Positions 28,575-37,940 are shown, counted from the stretch's first letter. The stretch is 64,000 bases of DNA from Acinetobacter baumannii (GCF_016508585.1 NZ_JADVOP010000012.1:35829-99828); one strand, 5' to 3'. The notes: a model not told the origin generated them from the sequence alone. Translations and numbers: made by a program.

Positions 28575-31160
28575 TTAGAACTTTTGAGAAATACTGAATT
28601 TGTAGTCTCGGCCTGTGCCTGTCATATATTCACCCAAATACATTTTATACTCTCGATTAAACAGATTATCGATCGAAAAGTTGAGTATTGGTCCTTTCTC
28701 ACCTACAGGTTGCCAGTCTGCATATACACCATGCAGTGAATATCCTTTGGTTTTAGGTAAAGAGAAAGAAGACGCTGCAATTGATTTATCATTATCAGAT
28801 AAACTTCTGTCTTGAGCCGCAACAAAAATTCCTCTCCATCCCATGGTTAAGTGATGCTCAGGTACATTTACCCCTAAAGTTGCAGTGGCTTTTTTAGGTG
28901 GGATATCCACCATCCATGTTTTTTGGTCAAACCATGGATTTACAGGCGAGTTATCGCGTTGCCCACGAATATAGGAGTAGGTTAAACCTGCAAACCAAGT
29001 CGGTTGATTGTAGAAAACTTCAGCTTCATAGGCTTTAATGGTGTAATCGGTAACGTTTCGATAGAAACCATGATTGTATTTGCCATTGCAGTCTTTAACA
29101 CTGCCCTCACCTGTACTTGCATTATTTTCTGCTTGGGCTTGGCAAAAGGTTGAACGGTTTCTAAATATTTCGTCAGCCCCACGATTACGGTGATAGGTTA
29201 AACGTACTTGCAGGTGATCATCTGTATTGAACAAATCATCAAAGTTCATTTCATTACCGATACGTATCGCCAGCATTTTTTCAGGAAGCAAATAACGACT
29301 GGTCGATGGAACAGTGGTTGCCGCTGATTGCACATAATACTGCTCATCAACACGAGGAGCACGCCATGTCTTACTCACATTGGCAAACCATGTCATGTAG
29401 TCTGTTTGCTTCCAAGACATTGCCAAACGAGGTGACCAACCTGTATAGGTTTTACTTGAGTAATCATGTCCTGCACTAGGATCATTATAGCGTGATGCTC
29501 GATTGGGTTTTCCTGTGTTTTCAATATGATCGTAACGTAACGATGGTGTAATAATGATATTATTGAACTGATATTGATCTTCCACAAAAGCACTCAACAT
29601 TTGTTGATCACCTGCAGGCATATAGTTCGGCTCATAATAGCCAAAATTATAATCAGGCTTCTTCACATTATTTTTATCAAAAATAAGGGAATTTTGTTCC
29701 ATCTTTTGATATTGCGTACCGACTTTTAACTTATGAGTACCATATTTAGTTTCTATATCACTGATATTACTGAGTTTGAAAGCTGTATTGGTATAGGTTA
29801 CCCAACTTTCATTGCCTAAAAGTGCTGCTGAACCATTTACGCTTGGTAGTCTTAGGTCATGCTGATAGGTTTTTGAATATGAAGCAACCGCTTTGAGATT
29901 CAAATATGGATTGTCTGTTGGATTAAACTCATAATTTGCTGAATAACTGGTATCTTCCTGATCACGATAAACCAAGCGTCGTTTCCATGCTTCATCATAG
30001 CCATATTTTGCAATATCTGCCTGGGTAGGCACAGCATCCTGATCACGCATGGCAGCAAATGGCTCCCAACCCTCATGTCCGCTGTGCATAGCATTGACTG
30101 AAATTTTGTGTCCATCCGCAGGATAAAAATTAAGCTTTGCCAAATAGGTTTGCTGCTCTTGGGCAGAATATAGAAATGAACTGCCATCTGGACGTTTAAC
30201 ATTACCACTGTCCCGGTTGGTATAATAAAACAAGCCATCTACTACACCATTATCAGCCTTGCCATATACCGCACCTGTGTAGGTATTTTGGCTATTATTT
30301 GAATAGCGGGAATATTTTAAAAATGCCCCAACATTTTTATTTTCATCGAGCAAATCTGTCGCATCTTTGGTTTCTAGGGTAACCTTCCCACCAAAACCAC
30401 CATTCCCAACTTCGACATTATGTGGACCTTTATCTACAGTGATTTTCTTTAAAATTTCAGGTTCTATAAATACCGATCCTTGACGATATTTATCAAAACT
30501 TTTTACAGAATCATCTAAAGTAATCGGAACATCTGCTACTCCACCCATGCCCAGAATATTGATCGTTTGACCACCAGGGCGAGGAGATCCAGCAGAACCG
30601 ACACTGGGCATATTGTCTAGGAGCTGCGCCACATTATTGGCCTGATAACGATCAATTGCTTTTTGGTTTAAAACACTTTGCCCAAACTTAATCGTATCTT
30701 TTAGAACAGCTTCTACCACAATCGGCGTCATCTGATAAATCTGGTTTTGCCCATTCTGATTTGAAGGCAAATTTTTTTCTGAACTTACTTTTACATGGTT
30801 CGTTACAGGGGCACTTTCAACACTGGGCTTTTCCGTTAATACATAGCCAGCTGAAGTTTTTTGGATTTGAAAGGGGGTATTTTGAACCAACATTGTAAAT
30901 ATCTGGTCTAAGGTATATTTACCTTTGATACTTTTAATCTGATAACGATTGGTTTTGTTGGAATCAAGCAATAATGAGACATTGGCTTGCTGTGCCACGC
31001 TGTTTAACGCTTGGGTGAGTGAACCGCTTTGCACCTGATAGAAAGCGGTTGGAGTTACTCTTTCTGCATAAATCTGTGTACTGATGACTCCCATAGACAA
31101 GGCTATGGCAGCGGTCAATGCAAGTGGTTTTATGGCATTTCGATATAAAGACTGAGACAT
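28575..31160 (-). CDS. TonB-dependent receptor with signalling domain (FecA type, heme-like)
   Basis: 861 residues. A signal peptide ends near IYA; an STN signalling domain follows (about 33-110: FYQVQSGSLTQALNSVAQQANVSLLLDS); the plug begins near DTIKFGQSVLNQKAID; the 22-strand barrel ends in SISQKF with terminal Phe. The barrel has NLFNREYKMYLGEYMTGTGRDYKF, recalling hemoglobin/heme-type receptors, but the ligand is not proven. AGGTGG precedes the chosen ATG at 31160; the longer frame starts at 31196. A Fur-box core lies 20 bases upstream, and fecR and fecI precede it on the same strand, making a cell-surface signalling set. Confidence 0.88.
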   Translation of the reverse strand: MSQSLYRNAIKPLALTAAIALSMGVISTQIYAERVTPTAFYQVQSGSLTQALNSVAQQANVSLLLDSNKTNRYQIKSIKGKYTLDQIFTMLVQNTPFQIQKTSAGYVLTEKPSVESAPVTNHVKVSSEKNLPSNQNGQNQIYQMTPIVVEAVLKDTIKFGQSVLNQKAIDRYQANNVAQLLDNMPSVGSAGSPRPGGQTINILGMGGVADVPITLDDSVKSFDKYRQGSVFIEPEILKKITVDKGPHNVEVGNGGFGGKVTLETKDATDLLDENKNVGAFLKYSRYSNNSQNTYTGAVYGKADNGVVDGLFYYTNRDSGNVKRPDGSSFLYSAQEQQTYLAKLNFYPADGHKISVNAMHSGHEGWEPFAAMRDQDAVPTQADIAKYGYDEAWKRRLVYRDQEDTSYSANYEFNPTDNPYLNLKAVASYSKTYQHDLRLPSVNGSAALLGNESWVTYTNTAFKLSNISDIETKYGTHKLKVGTQYQKMEQNSLIFDKNNVKKPDYNFGYYEPNYMPAGDQQMLSAFVEDQYQFNNIIITPSLRYDHIENTGKPNRASRYNDPSAGHDYSSKTYTGWSPRLAMSWKQTDYMTWFANVSKTWRAPRVDEQYYVQSAATTVPSTSRYLLPEKMLAIRIGNEMNFDDLFNTDDHLQVRLTYHRNRGADEIFRNRSTFCQAQAENNASTGEGSVKDCNGKYNHGFYRNVTDYTIKAYEAEVFYNQPTWFAGLTYSYIRGQRDNSPVNPWFDQKTWMVDIPPKKATATLGVNVPEHHLTMGWRGIFVAAQDRSLSDNDKSIAASSFSLPKTKGYSLHGVYADWQPVGEKGPILNFSIDNLFNREYKMYLGEYMTGTGRDYKFSISQKF

Positions 31161-31177
31161 TTTAAAGCCACCTAAAA

Positions 31178-31196
31178 TCAAATGATAATCATTCAC
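31178..31196 (-). promoter_or_regulatory. Fur box before the TonB receptor
   Basis: AATGAT and ATCATT form a perfect inverted repeat around A (31181-31193), matching the core of the classical Fur box. It lies between fecR and the receptor start. Confidence 0.7.
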
Positions 31197-31300
31197 TTCA
31201 TTCAGTTAAAAAAATATGTGTTCTAACTTATATGACGAAGACCATCAGGGAAAACCGCAATGAATTATATTTTTTTAGATTGAATCATTGAATTCAGGAA

Positions 31301-32284
31301 TTATTCTGTACTTATCGTAATTACATATTGACCTATTTTTTTGATTTTCAGCGGATATTGCATTGCTAAAAGCGCAAGAGTCTTTTCCAAATCTTGTTGG
31401 GTATTAATCACACCACTTACTTTGTATTGCTGGAGGCTCGCTCGGTTGAATATTAAATATTGGTGGTGGTAACGCTCCAAACGGGTAAGTAAATCCGACA
31501 GTGGTAAATCATTAGCTAAGATTTGCTGTTTCTGCCAGGCAAATGCCGTTGCAGCAATATCTATGTCTGAAATCTGGCTTAAGCCTTGCGAACCTGCGGT
31601 AATATTTTCACCTTGCTGAACCACCTTAGACAAATGATTTGACTGTAAGGCCGTCGCCTCGACTTTAGAATGCAACATATTCAACACACTGTGCTTTGGA
31701 TATTGATAGACAATGAAGCGTGTTCCCAAAGCTTTATAATCTGCCTGAGGTGTGTGGATGATAAGCGGTCTGTTTGGATCTTTGGCAACATCGATATAAA
31801 TATCCCCTTGTATGAGGTCAATTTGGCGCTGATCTGTTTTGAAATTCAAATTAATTGCAGATCGTGCACCCAAAGTCACTTTAGAGCCATCATCCAAGGT
31901 AAATGACTGCATTTCGCCAGTATTTGTTTTTAAATCAGCGGTGTAGTAAGAGAAAAGTATTGAGTGATAGGCAAAATATGTCACTGTTCCAACGCTCAGA
32001 CAGAGTACAAAAACTTTGGTAAATAATTTCAGGATTTGCGTTTTACTTTGCTGGCTTACATGCATTGAATGTTGAACATTTTGACCAGAAATGCCATGCG
32101 TTATTGAAAGCTGTTGCATCGTTTCTGAAAAACTGAGCATTTCATCCAATTGCCCCTGATATTCAGGATATTGACTACGCCAAAGCTCAAATTCAATCTG
32201 AGCCTGACGGCGCTCCTCTTGATCATCTGCATTTAAGCGAACAATCCACAGCGCCATATCTTTACGCAACTGTTTAGCGTTCAT
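31301..32284 (-). CDS. FecR-type anti-sigma regulator
   Basis: About 327 residues: a cytoplasmic DUF4880-like amino domain (KDMALWIVRLNADDQEERRQAQIEFELWR, then YPEYQ), one membrane segment (about 98-118, IFTKVFVLCLSVGTVTYFAYH type) and a periplasmic FecR domain (DDGSKVTLGARSAINLNF, RQIDLIQGDIYIDVAKD, LGTRFIVYQY). The last 80 residues form an STN-like tail. It should relay receptor occupancy to the sigma factor. The start codon (ATG 32284) overlaps the end of fecI. It pairs with the sigma factor at 32274 and the receptor at 28575. Confidence 0.9.
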   Translation of the reverse strand: MNAKQLRKDMALWIVRLNADDQEERRQAQIEFELWRSQYPEYQGQLDEMLSFSETMQQLSITHGISGQNVQHSMHVSQQSKTQILKLFTKVFVLCLSVGTVTYFAYHSILFSYYTADLKTNTGEMQSFTLDDGSKVTLGARSAINLNFKTDQRQIDLIQGDIYIDVAKDPNRPLIIHTPQADYKALGTRFIVYQYPKHSVLNMLHSKVEATALQSNHLSKVVQQGENITAGSQGLSQISDIDIAATAFAWQKQQILANDLPLSDLLTRLERYHHQYLIFNRASLQQYKVSGVINTQQDLEKTLALLAMQYPLKIKKIGQYVITISTE

Positions 32285-32831
32285 CTTGCTCCAGCTCAAG
32301 CAGATTATTTTTCGCTTCGTAACATAGTTGTAGACATTCAGCTAAATACAATTGTGTACTGCGCAATGACCGACCAATCTCTAAGGCAACCTCACTTTGA
32401 CTATAACCTTCAAAGTAATACATGATAAAAGCCTTACGCATCAGCGGGGTGGTATTTTGTAGCGCAACCGTCAAAAAGTCTAAAATTACCACTGCTTCTT
32501 CGATTTGATCGGATGACAGCACGCTTTCTTGTTCATCGACCTGTTGCTTTAAACTTTCTAGATAATTTTGTTCCAAGATATAACGGCGGTGCTTATCAAT
32601 CAGTAGATGTTTGGCAACATTGACTAGATATGCTCGAGGTTCTTGAATAGAAAATAGCTGTTTTGTTTGCAATAGTTTGACAAAAGTATCTTGAACCAAA
32701 TCGGCAGCACTAAAAGGATATTTGATCCTTAAACTTAACCAATGACGAAGCCAGTCATGATGATCCAGATACATGTCTTGCAGTAACTGCTGGCGTGATG
32801 GGGTTATGGGAGTCTGGATCATAAGATGCAT
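32274..32831 (-). CDS. FecI-type ECF sigma factor
   Basis: A 185-residue extracytoplasmic-function sigma factor. Region 2 shows YLDHHDWLRHWLSLRI and DLVQDTFVKLLQTK with EPRAYLVNVAKHLLIDKHRR; region 4 shows MRKAFIMYYFEGYSQSEVALEIGRSLRSTQLYL. It should direct transcription of the receptor gene when ligand is sensed through FecR. Start at the ATG 32831, with another in-frame ATG at 32822. A Fur-like AT repeat (GATAATTATTATTATT, 32844-32859 on the minus strand) lies just upstream. Confidence 0.92.
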   Translation of the reverse strand: MHLMIQTPITPSRQQLLQDMYLDHHDWLRHWLSLRIKYPFSAADLVQDTFVKLLQTKQLFSIQEPRAYLVNVAKHLLIDKHRRYILEQNYLESLKQQVDEQESVLSSDQIEEAVVILDFLTVALQNTTPLMRKAFIMYYFEGYSQSEVALEIGRSLRSTQLYLAECLQLCYEAKNNLLELEQDER

Positions 32832-32937
32832 TGTATAAATAAGAATAATAATAATTATCGTTTACATAAAGAATTTTGTAAATGCTCTATCCGACAACTT
32901 TTGTCCTTTAAAGAATGGACTTTTCCTTAAAATTATT

Positions 32938-32952
32938 TGATAATGATTATCA
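32938..32952. promoter_or_regulatory. Fur box between fecI and a divergent small gene
   Basis: TGATAAT and ATTATCA form a perfect inverted repeat around G, a textbook Fur-box core. It lies about 105 bases upstream of fecI and 30 upstream of the plus-strand gene, so it can serve both. Confidence 0.75.
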
Positions 32953-32981
32953 ATTGCATTATTTTAAATTTGGTGAATATT

Positions 32982-33356
32982 GTGGAACAGCCTACTCTAG
33001 CAACGGAAGCCATCCGAGCATTTTTCACACTACAATGCTGTTGGTTAAATAATGAAGAAATTTATCTTGAAAAAGGTTGTTTACATTGTGGTTCTGCTGC
33101 CACCTATTTAATTTACTTCACCAATACGCCAATTCAAAATTTATTGCTTGATTTTATTCAGAAATTCAACTGCCATAATAGTCGTAAACTTGATTTACTT
33201 GACCTTTTAGACTTTGAAGAACAGTACAATGATTTTCTACAAATCTTGGAAAGTGCGGTCAATCGTTATGCTCGACAATATCAAAATCGCCCTAGAGCAC
33301 TTGCATTTGAACAGGTGGATTCTATTTTCGAGCGAGAAGCTGCAGTTGCATGTTAA
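32982..33356 (+). CDS. Small hypothetical protein beside the FecI set
   Basis: About 124 residues from a GTG at 32982 (GGTG seven bases before it). The longer frame begins at 32937 inside the Fur box, so I prefer the later start. The product has a CCW and a CLHCG cysteine cluster, a charged helical second half (NYARQYQNRP region) and ends EREAAVAC. It may bind a metal through the cysteines, but no family is recognised. The Fur box upstream suggests iron control. A 21-base tandem duplication covers its last codons and stop. Confidence 0.55.
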   Translation: MEQPTLATEAIRAFFTLQCCWLNNEEIYLEKGCLHCGSAATYLIYFTNTPIQNLLLDFIQKFNCHNSRKLDLLDLLDFEEQYNDFLQILESAVNRYARQYQNRPRALAFEQVDSIFEREAAVAC

Positions 33357-33380
33357 ACTGCTGCAGTTGCATGTTAAACT
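33339..33380 (+). repeat. 21-base tandem duplication across a stop codon
   Basis: Two exact, adjacent copies of a 21-base unit that begins GCTGCAGTTGC and ends TGTTAAACT. The first copy contains the stop of the hypothetical gene. A third partial copy (GCTGCA) follows. Confidence 0.9.
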
Positions 33381-33524
33381 GCTGCATTCTCAAGCGTTTC
33401 AAGATGCTTCAGTACTCTACTCGATCCACTGAGTTTCAACTGTGCTACAAATAGTTGAACTGAATAACAATACCCTGCTCTGTTCCGTTAATTGAAAAAC
33501 AATATCAAAAAATAAAGCATCTTG

Positions 33525-33553
33525 AAAAAGCCTCTCCCTTTTGGGAGAAGCTT
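33525..33553 (-). terminator. Terminator of the ZnuD-like gene
   Basis: TCTCCC and GGGAGA pair around TTTT, extended by AAGC/GCTT beyond one mismatch; the minus strand continues into five T. It lies about 75 bases after the receptor gene. Confidence 0.7.
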
Positions 33554-33626
33554 AGATGTAGATTGCCAAATTCATTTTTTACAAGATTGAGAAAACAACG
33601 CTTCTCAACCAGATCAATCAAACCAA

Positions 33627-35954
33627 TTAGATTTTTATATTCACACCGACTTGAAAGCCACGTCCGGGAAGCGGTGCAATATATTTTAACGGCGAGTTTT
33701 GTGGTCTTGCGTCTTCGTTCAGCAAATTTGAGCCATTTAAAAATACATCCATACTGGTTTTTTGTAGTTTGAAGTGTTTTTGAATTTGAAAATCCATCAG
33801 GTTATATGCAGGCAATGGTATTTCTTCAGACACACTTTTCCCCAAATACCGAGGTTCATCATAATAAATACTCGATAGTCGCGCAGACCAATCATTGTTC
33901 GCCCATTCGACACTCATTCCATAACGGTTGGTTGGCATATTGGGTAAATAATTTCCGTCATTAAAAAGACTGAACTGATTTGGATGAAGATTCTTATTTT
34001 TAACAAAATCGGCAAATGCTGATACGACAACTGAGCCATAGCTATTTAATTCAACTTTTTGTTTTAAATCAACTTCAAAACCTGTGATTTCTGCGTCTGT
34101 TTGTGTCCAATACTTAAGCGGCAAACGGTTTTGAGTCTGTAAACCTGAGTGTGTTAAGTATAAGTAGTTGTCATACTTCATTTTATATACTGTGGCTGTT
34201 AAATTAAAATTTTGATAATTCAACAACCCTGTCAGTTCAAGGTTTTTAGACTTTTCTGCTTTGAGTTTTTGATTGCCTTCTTCCTGCAACATGATGGAAT
34301 AATGCGCACCACTCGCATAAAGTTCATTAATTTCAGGCGCTCGCTCTGAAACCGAATAACGTAACTTTAAGCCCAATAAATCATTATATTTTAAATAGGA
34401 TCCAAAGCTATAACTGTCTAAATCAAACTGAGTATCCTTTAACTGACTATTAGGTGAGTTTCGTGCTGTTTTAAAATCACTTTCTTGAATTCGGTGTTCA
34501 ACTTTTTCAGTACGATAGCCTGCATCTAGTTCCAACCAGTTAAAGTCTAATTTTTCCTTGATAAATACAGCTTGTGTCTGGGTATTGATATTGGGCAGAT
34601 AGCGTAATTTACCTTGCCCCTCTACTTTGCGATCAATTTGGTTTAAACCGATAAAACCATTCCAAAACACCATTGGTTGATGTTTAAGCAATAATTCGGC
34701 TTGTTGTGTGTCAAATCTATACTGATTGGCCATGCCTGTACCGAGATACTCAGCAGATGTATTGATTGTTTTACTGACATTGAACTGAATCTGATTGAGC
34801 AGTAATGGGCTAAAGTTAAATTCACTGGCAAGTGAATACTTTCTTTGATCCGTTTTAACCCCTACAGGGATGCTTTCGCTGGTCGACTGAAAAGATCTAT
34901 TTTCAAGAGAAAAGCCCGGAACACCATATTCACTTTTCTTTGAATCAGCACTGAGTCCAATATATCCATGATCCAGAAAATAAGTTGATCCAATTGCAAA
35001 ATGTTGGTTGTCCAAATCACTGTTTCCAAGCTTACCGCTATAATTCGGTGTGACGTCCTTATTAATTTTATTTTCTGTAAACTGCTTGGTATTGGGTACA
35101 TAGTCGGGATTTGCAGGATTGGTATAAGTTTTTCCACTCCATACGGATGTTGGCTGATCTGTATAAAAAGAGAATGTGCCATCTGCCCAATCAGGATTTT
35201 CCGTCATGAATTGGTCGATATAAGGTTGAGATGCTTTGTTATACACCTGCTGAATTCGTGCTTCTTTCTGGCAAGCATCTGCTAAACCTGTATTTACCCC
35301 ACCTGTTGCAGGAAATATTGCGCTATTACAGAGTTTTGCCTTACTGTCACCCGGAATTTTATACGCCGCAATCTGTTGAGTAGAAAATAAAAAATTGGTC
35401 GAAAAATTCTTTTGGTTATTTAAATTTAATTTAAAACCCTTTGCATCAACATCATTCCAACCCTTTTTTGCAACAAGTTCCAGTTCAGTTTTTTTATCAG
35501 GAAGAATTTGATCAATAAGTCCGGTATCAATATCCACACTCCCCCCGATGGCATTGCCACCGTAACGCACTGTATCAGAGGACTTATTGACGGTAATTGA
35601 TTGGCTAAACAATGGATCAAATGGAATATTGATATTACCGCTAATTGCATTCATCCCATAAAGAGATTGACCATTTTCCAAAATCTGTACTCGGTTTCCA
35701 CTTAAACTGCGAATCACGGGCGCACCGGCATTTGGACCAAAAGCACTACTTTGCACTCCTGAAACTTGTTTTAAGGCATCTCCCAAAGTTTTATTGTCCG
35801 CATTTTTATTTTCAACAACCACCAGATCTTGTTTGAAAATATCTTGTTCTGCATTTACTCGAATAATGGGTAAAACATTCAACACTTTAGTATCCACTGC
35901 ATACGCAGGAAAGATCGGTAAAGAAATCGCAATGGCTAAACTATGACGGCGCAC
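33627..35954 (-). CDS. znuD: TonB-dependent receptor, ZnuD-like
   Basis: 775 residues. Signal peptide MRRHSLAIAISLPIFPAYA, then directly a plug (GDALKQVSGVQSSAFGPNAGAPVIRSLSGNRVQILENGQS) with no STN domain, and a barrel ending ARPQNSPLKYIAPLPGRGFQVGVN, the closing pattern of ZnuD-type receptors. A large extracellular insertion with two cysteines (KLCNSAIF and ADACQK, about 215-235) is typical of this group; it is not histidine-rich. The start appears to be GTG, with TCTGGA before it. A near-ideal Zur box lies 24 bases upstream, so zinc uptake under zinc limitation is the best inference despite the iron-related neighbours. Confidence 0.82.
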   Translation of the reverse strand: MRRHSLAIAISLPIFPAYAVDTKVLNVLPIIRVNAEQDIFKQDLVVVENKNADNKTLGDALKQVSGVQSSAFGPNAGAPVIRSLSGNRVQILENGQSLYGMNAISGNINIPFDPLFSQSITVNKSSDTVRYGGNAIGGSVDIDTGLIDQILPDKKTELELVAKKGWNDVDAKGFKLNLNNQKNFSTNFLFSTQQIAAYKIPGDSKAKLCNSAIFPATGGVNTGLADACQKEARIQQVYNKASQPYIDQFMTENPDWADGTFSFYTDQPTSVWSGKTYTNPANPDYVPNTKQFTENKINKDVTPNYSGKLGNSDLDNQHFAIGSTYFLDHGYIGLSADSKKSEYGVPGFSLENRSFQSTSESIPVGVKTDQRKYSLASEFNFSPLLLNQIQFNVSKTINTSAEYLGTGMANQYRFDTQQAELLLKHQPMVFWNGFIGLNQIDRKVEGQGKLRYLPNINTQTQAVFIKEKLDFNWLELDAGYRTEKVEHRIQESDFKTARNSPNSQLKDTQFDLDSYSFGSYLKYNDLLGLKLRYSVSERAPEINELYASGAHYSIMLQEEGNQKLKAEKSKNLELTGLLNYQNFNLTATVYKMKYDNYLYLTHSGLQTQNRLPLKYWTQTDAEITGFEVDLKQKVELNSYGSVVVSAFADFVKNKNLHPNQFSLFNDGNYLPNMPTNRYGMSVEWANNDWSARLSSIYYDEPRYLGKSVSEEIPLPAYNLMDFQIQKHFKLQKTSMDVFLNGSNLLNEDARPQNSPLKYIAPLPGRGFQVGVNIKI

Positions 35955-35977
35955 GATAATATGTCCAGATTGTAATT

Positions 35978-35998
35978 TAATGTTATGTTATAACATTA
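35978..35998 (-). promoter_or_regulatory. Zur box upstream of the ZnuD-like receptor
   Basis: Perfect nine-base arms TAATGTTAT and ATAACATTA around GTT. This matches the ATGTTAT...ATAACAT form known for gammaproteobacterial Zur sites, and differs from the GATAAT-based Fur boxes elsewhere in the window. Confidence 0.75.
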
Positions 35999-36399
35999 CA
36001 TTTAACTATTCAACGACAATAAACTTAATGATTTCTGTAATAAACAAGACTATAGCCCAAAGAAAATAACATAAGCTATTGATAAAATTAAATTATAGAT
36101 TTACAACTGGTAAAAATAATGATCATTATTTTACTTTTGTGATCGATTTAACTGTTATTGATGAATCATAGAAAAGTTTTCATTTTGAACGAACAAACAG
36201 AAATGTCATCCGCAAAGCAGGTATTCTGGGCAATGTACAGTACACATTTTCCACTTAAGCAAAAAACTCTTTTAGGGATATCGCCCTGAGATATCTCAGG
36301 AACAAATCTATACAATTTTAAATACAAGATTTGAAATTATAGTCATGCAAAATCTATCGTCATGCAGATTCATTTTATGAGATCGTATTTCTATACAGT
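35999..36399. other. Gap between hsmA and the ZnuD-like gene
   Basis: About 400 AT-rich bases with no credible frame. It holds a perfect 16-base palindrome (CCTGAGAT / ATCTCAGG, 36285-36300) with no T-run, next to a related GATATC. Function unknown. Confidence 0.5.
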
Positions 36400-37890
36400 T
36401 TAAAATCGATGCTCTAATTTTAAACTAATATTATGTTTATCATAGGAATACAACCACTCTACATTACTGTTATTTTGATTATATTGATAAGTAAGATTCG
36501 GTGTTAAACCGTAAAAAGCCCAACGCGGCGCACTTATAATCAAGGTATAGTTTTGTTCAAAATCATGTCGCCTATCCTCTAAAACAGGGGTAAATTTATC
36601 AAATTGACGCCAACGAAAAGAACTAAATAAATGGGTATTAAAGCCTGCGGTAAAATTTTTGGCCAGCCCTAAACGTATGCCTTGTTGTTGATATGCTGTG
36701 AAATATTGCTCTTGGGTATTATGGTCAACGAAATCCAGTCCACCAAATAAGGTCCAGTTTTTTGGTAAAATTTTCCAAAAAGTTGAATAGACTGAATATT
36801 CCATGCCATTCTGGCCTTTATACTGGGAATAGTTCATATCTTTCATTTCGGCTTCTAACTTGACGGCTTTATCGTTCGAGATAAAACGCATCCACTCGCC
36901 TCTTAACCCATAGGCACTATAGAGTGAATCATGGGCATAGTATTTATGTTCAAATACAGGAGCAACCAAGACTTGATTACGTTCATTATAAAAACTATAA
37001 CCCGCATTTAAATTAAAAGTTAATTCATTATAATCTGTCTGATCTGGGTAAACTTGGCCATAGAATAATCCACGTAAAGCAATACCATGCTGCCCAGAAA
37101 GCGACCAACGCTTGGTTAAGGTTGCTTCATAATCCAGACCTTGTGCACTGATCGCATCTGGCGTTCCGCGCTTCACTTGTTCAACAGGCACGACTTCCTT
37201 CGTGTTTGGGTCTATAGCGTAATAGGTAATGATGTCATGTTTATCTGAAGCGTTGTTGATATTGCTGGCATAACGTGAACCAAAGGCCAGTGAACCATGC
37301 CATGCATCTCGTTGTTTAAGACCATTGATATACATCTCTACAGTTTGACGAATACCTTGAGCAGCAGGATCTGTTAACAGGTTCAATTGAGATTGAATCT
37401 GCTGAAATAACTGTTGACCTTGCTGATTTTTTTGTTGTTCAGTATAGACACGAGCCAACTCAAGTTGAGTCATTAAGTTATTGGATTGAATCTCTAAACT
37501 GTGTTTTAGTTTGCTTTCAGCTAAACTTAAATTCCCCTGGGTGCGTGCCATGACACCTTCAGCAAATTCCGTTAATGCCTGATCATAATTTGGAAAATTT
37601 TTATATTTTTCAAGATAACGTAAAGCGACTTGCCATTGTTTTTGCATCACTGCCAAATAAAGCGCATAAGCAACTTCTGCGGGTTCATCCTTCACCATAT
37701 ATTCCTGACCTTGTATGATCAGATTCGGTAATGCTTGGTCTTTTTTGGGATCATCTGATTTGAGTAGTTTCTTATCATTTTGATATTGCTGCTGACTAAT
37801 TTCCTGATTTAACCTGATACTGGTATCATCTGCTGCATAGACAGATTCTCCACACAGTAACACAACGCCAAGCAATACTATTTTTTTCAT
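36400..37890 (-). CDS. hsmA: Slam-type hemophilin secretion protein
   Basis: 496 residues: a signal peptide (MKKIVLLGVVLLCGESVYA), an N-terminal helical TPR-like periplasmic domain (about 60-195, including ALTEFAEGVMARTQGNLSLAESKLKHSLEIQ), and a C-terminal DUF560 beta-barrel from about residue 200 (WHGSLAFGSRYASNINNASD) to a terminal Phe (SLKLEHRF). This is the layout of Slam proteins, outer-membrane helpers that release surface lipoproteins or soluble hemophores. It lies just after two hemophilin genes, the arrangement of A. baumannii hphA-hsmA, which identifies its likely cargo. AGGGTGA precedes the start. A terminator between it and the upstream gene probably lowers its expression. Confidence 0.9.
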   Translation of the reverse strand: MKKIVLLGVVLLCGESVYAADDTSIRLNQEISQQQYQNDKKLLKSDDPKKDQALPNLIIQGQEYMVKDEPAEVAYALYLAVMQKQWQVALRYLEKYKNFPNYDQALTEFAEGVMARTQGNLSLAESKLKHSLEIQSNNLMTQLELARVYTEQQKNQQGQQLFQQIQSQLNLLTDPAAQGIRQTVEMYINGLKQRDAWHGSLAFGSRYASNINNASDKHDIITYYAIDPNTKEVVPVEQVKRGTPDAISAQGLDYEATLTKRWSLSGQHGIALRGLFYGQVYPDQTDYNELTFNLNAGYSFYNERNQVLVAPVFEHKYYAHDSLYSAYGLRGEWMRFISNDKAVKLEAEMKDMNYSQYKGQNGMEYSVYSTFWKILPKNWTLFGGLDFVDHNTQEQYFTAYQQQGIRLGLAKNFTAGFNTHLFSSFRWRQFDKFTPVLEDRRHDFEQNYTLIISAPRWAFYGLTPNLTYQYNQNNSNVEWLYSYDKHNISLKLEHRF

Positions 37891-37902
37891 TGATCACCCT
37901 AC

Positions 37903-37940
37903 AAAATAAAAAAAGAAAGACTTACCGAAGTAAGCCTTTC
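37903..37940 (-). terminator. Terminator between hemophilin 2 and hsmA
   Basis: On the minus strand GAAAGGCTTAC pairs with GTAAGTCTTTC (one G-U) around a TTCG tetraloop, followed by a long T-run. It lies 12 bases after the second hemophilin gene and before hsmA. Confidence 0.9.

Noticed and set aside
33214..33432. Plus-strand frame overlapping the small cysteine-bearing gene
   Set aside because: It is a shifted reading of the same gene and runs through the 21-base repeat.
33627..35954. Reading this receptor as a third heme receptor because of its neighbours
   Set aside because: The operator fits Zur rather than Fur, there is no STN domain and the C-terminus is of ZnuD type.
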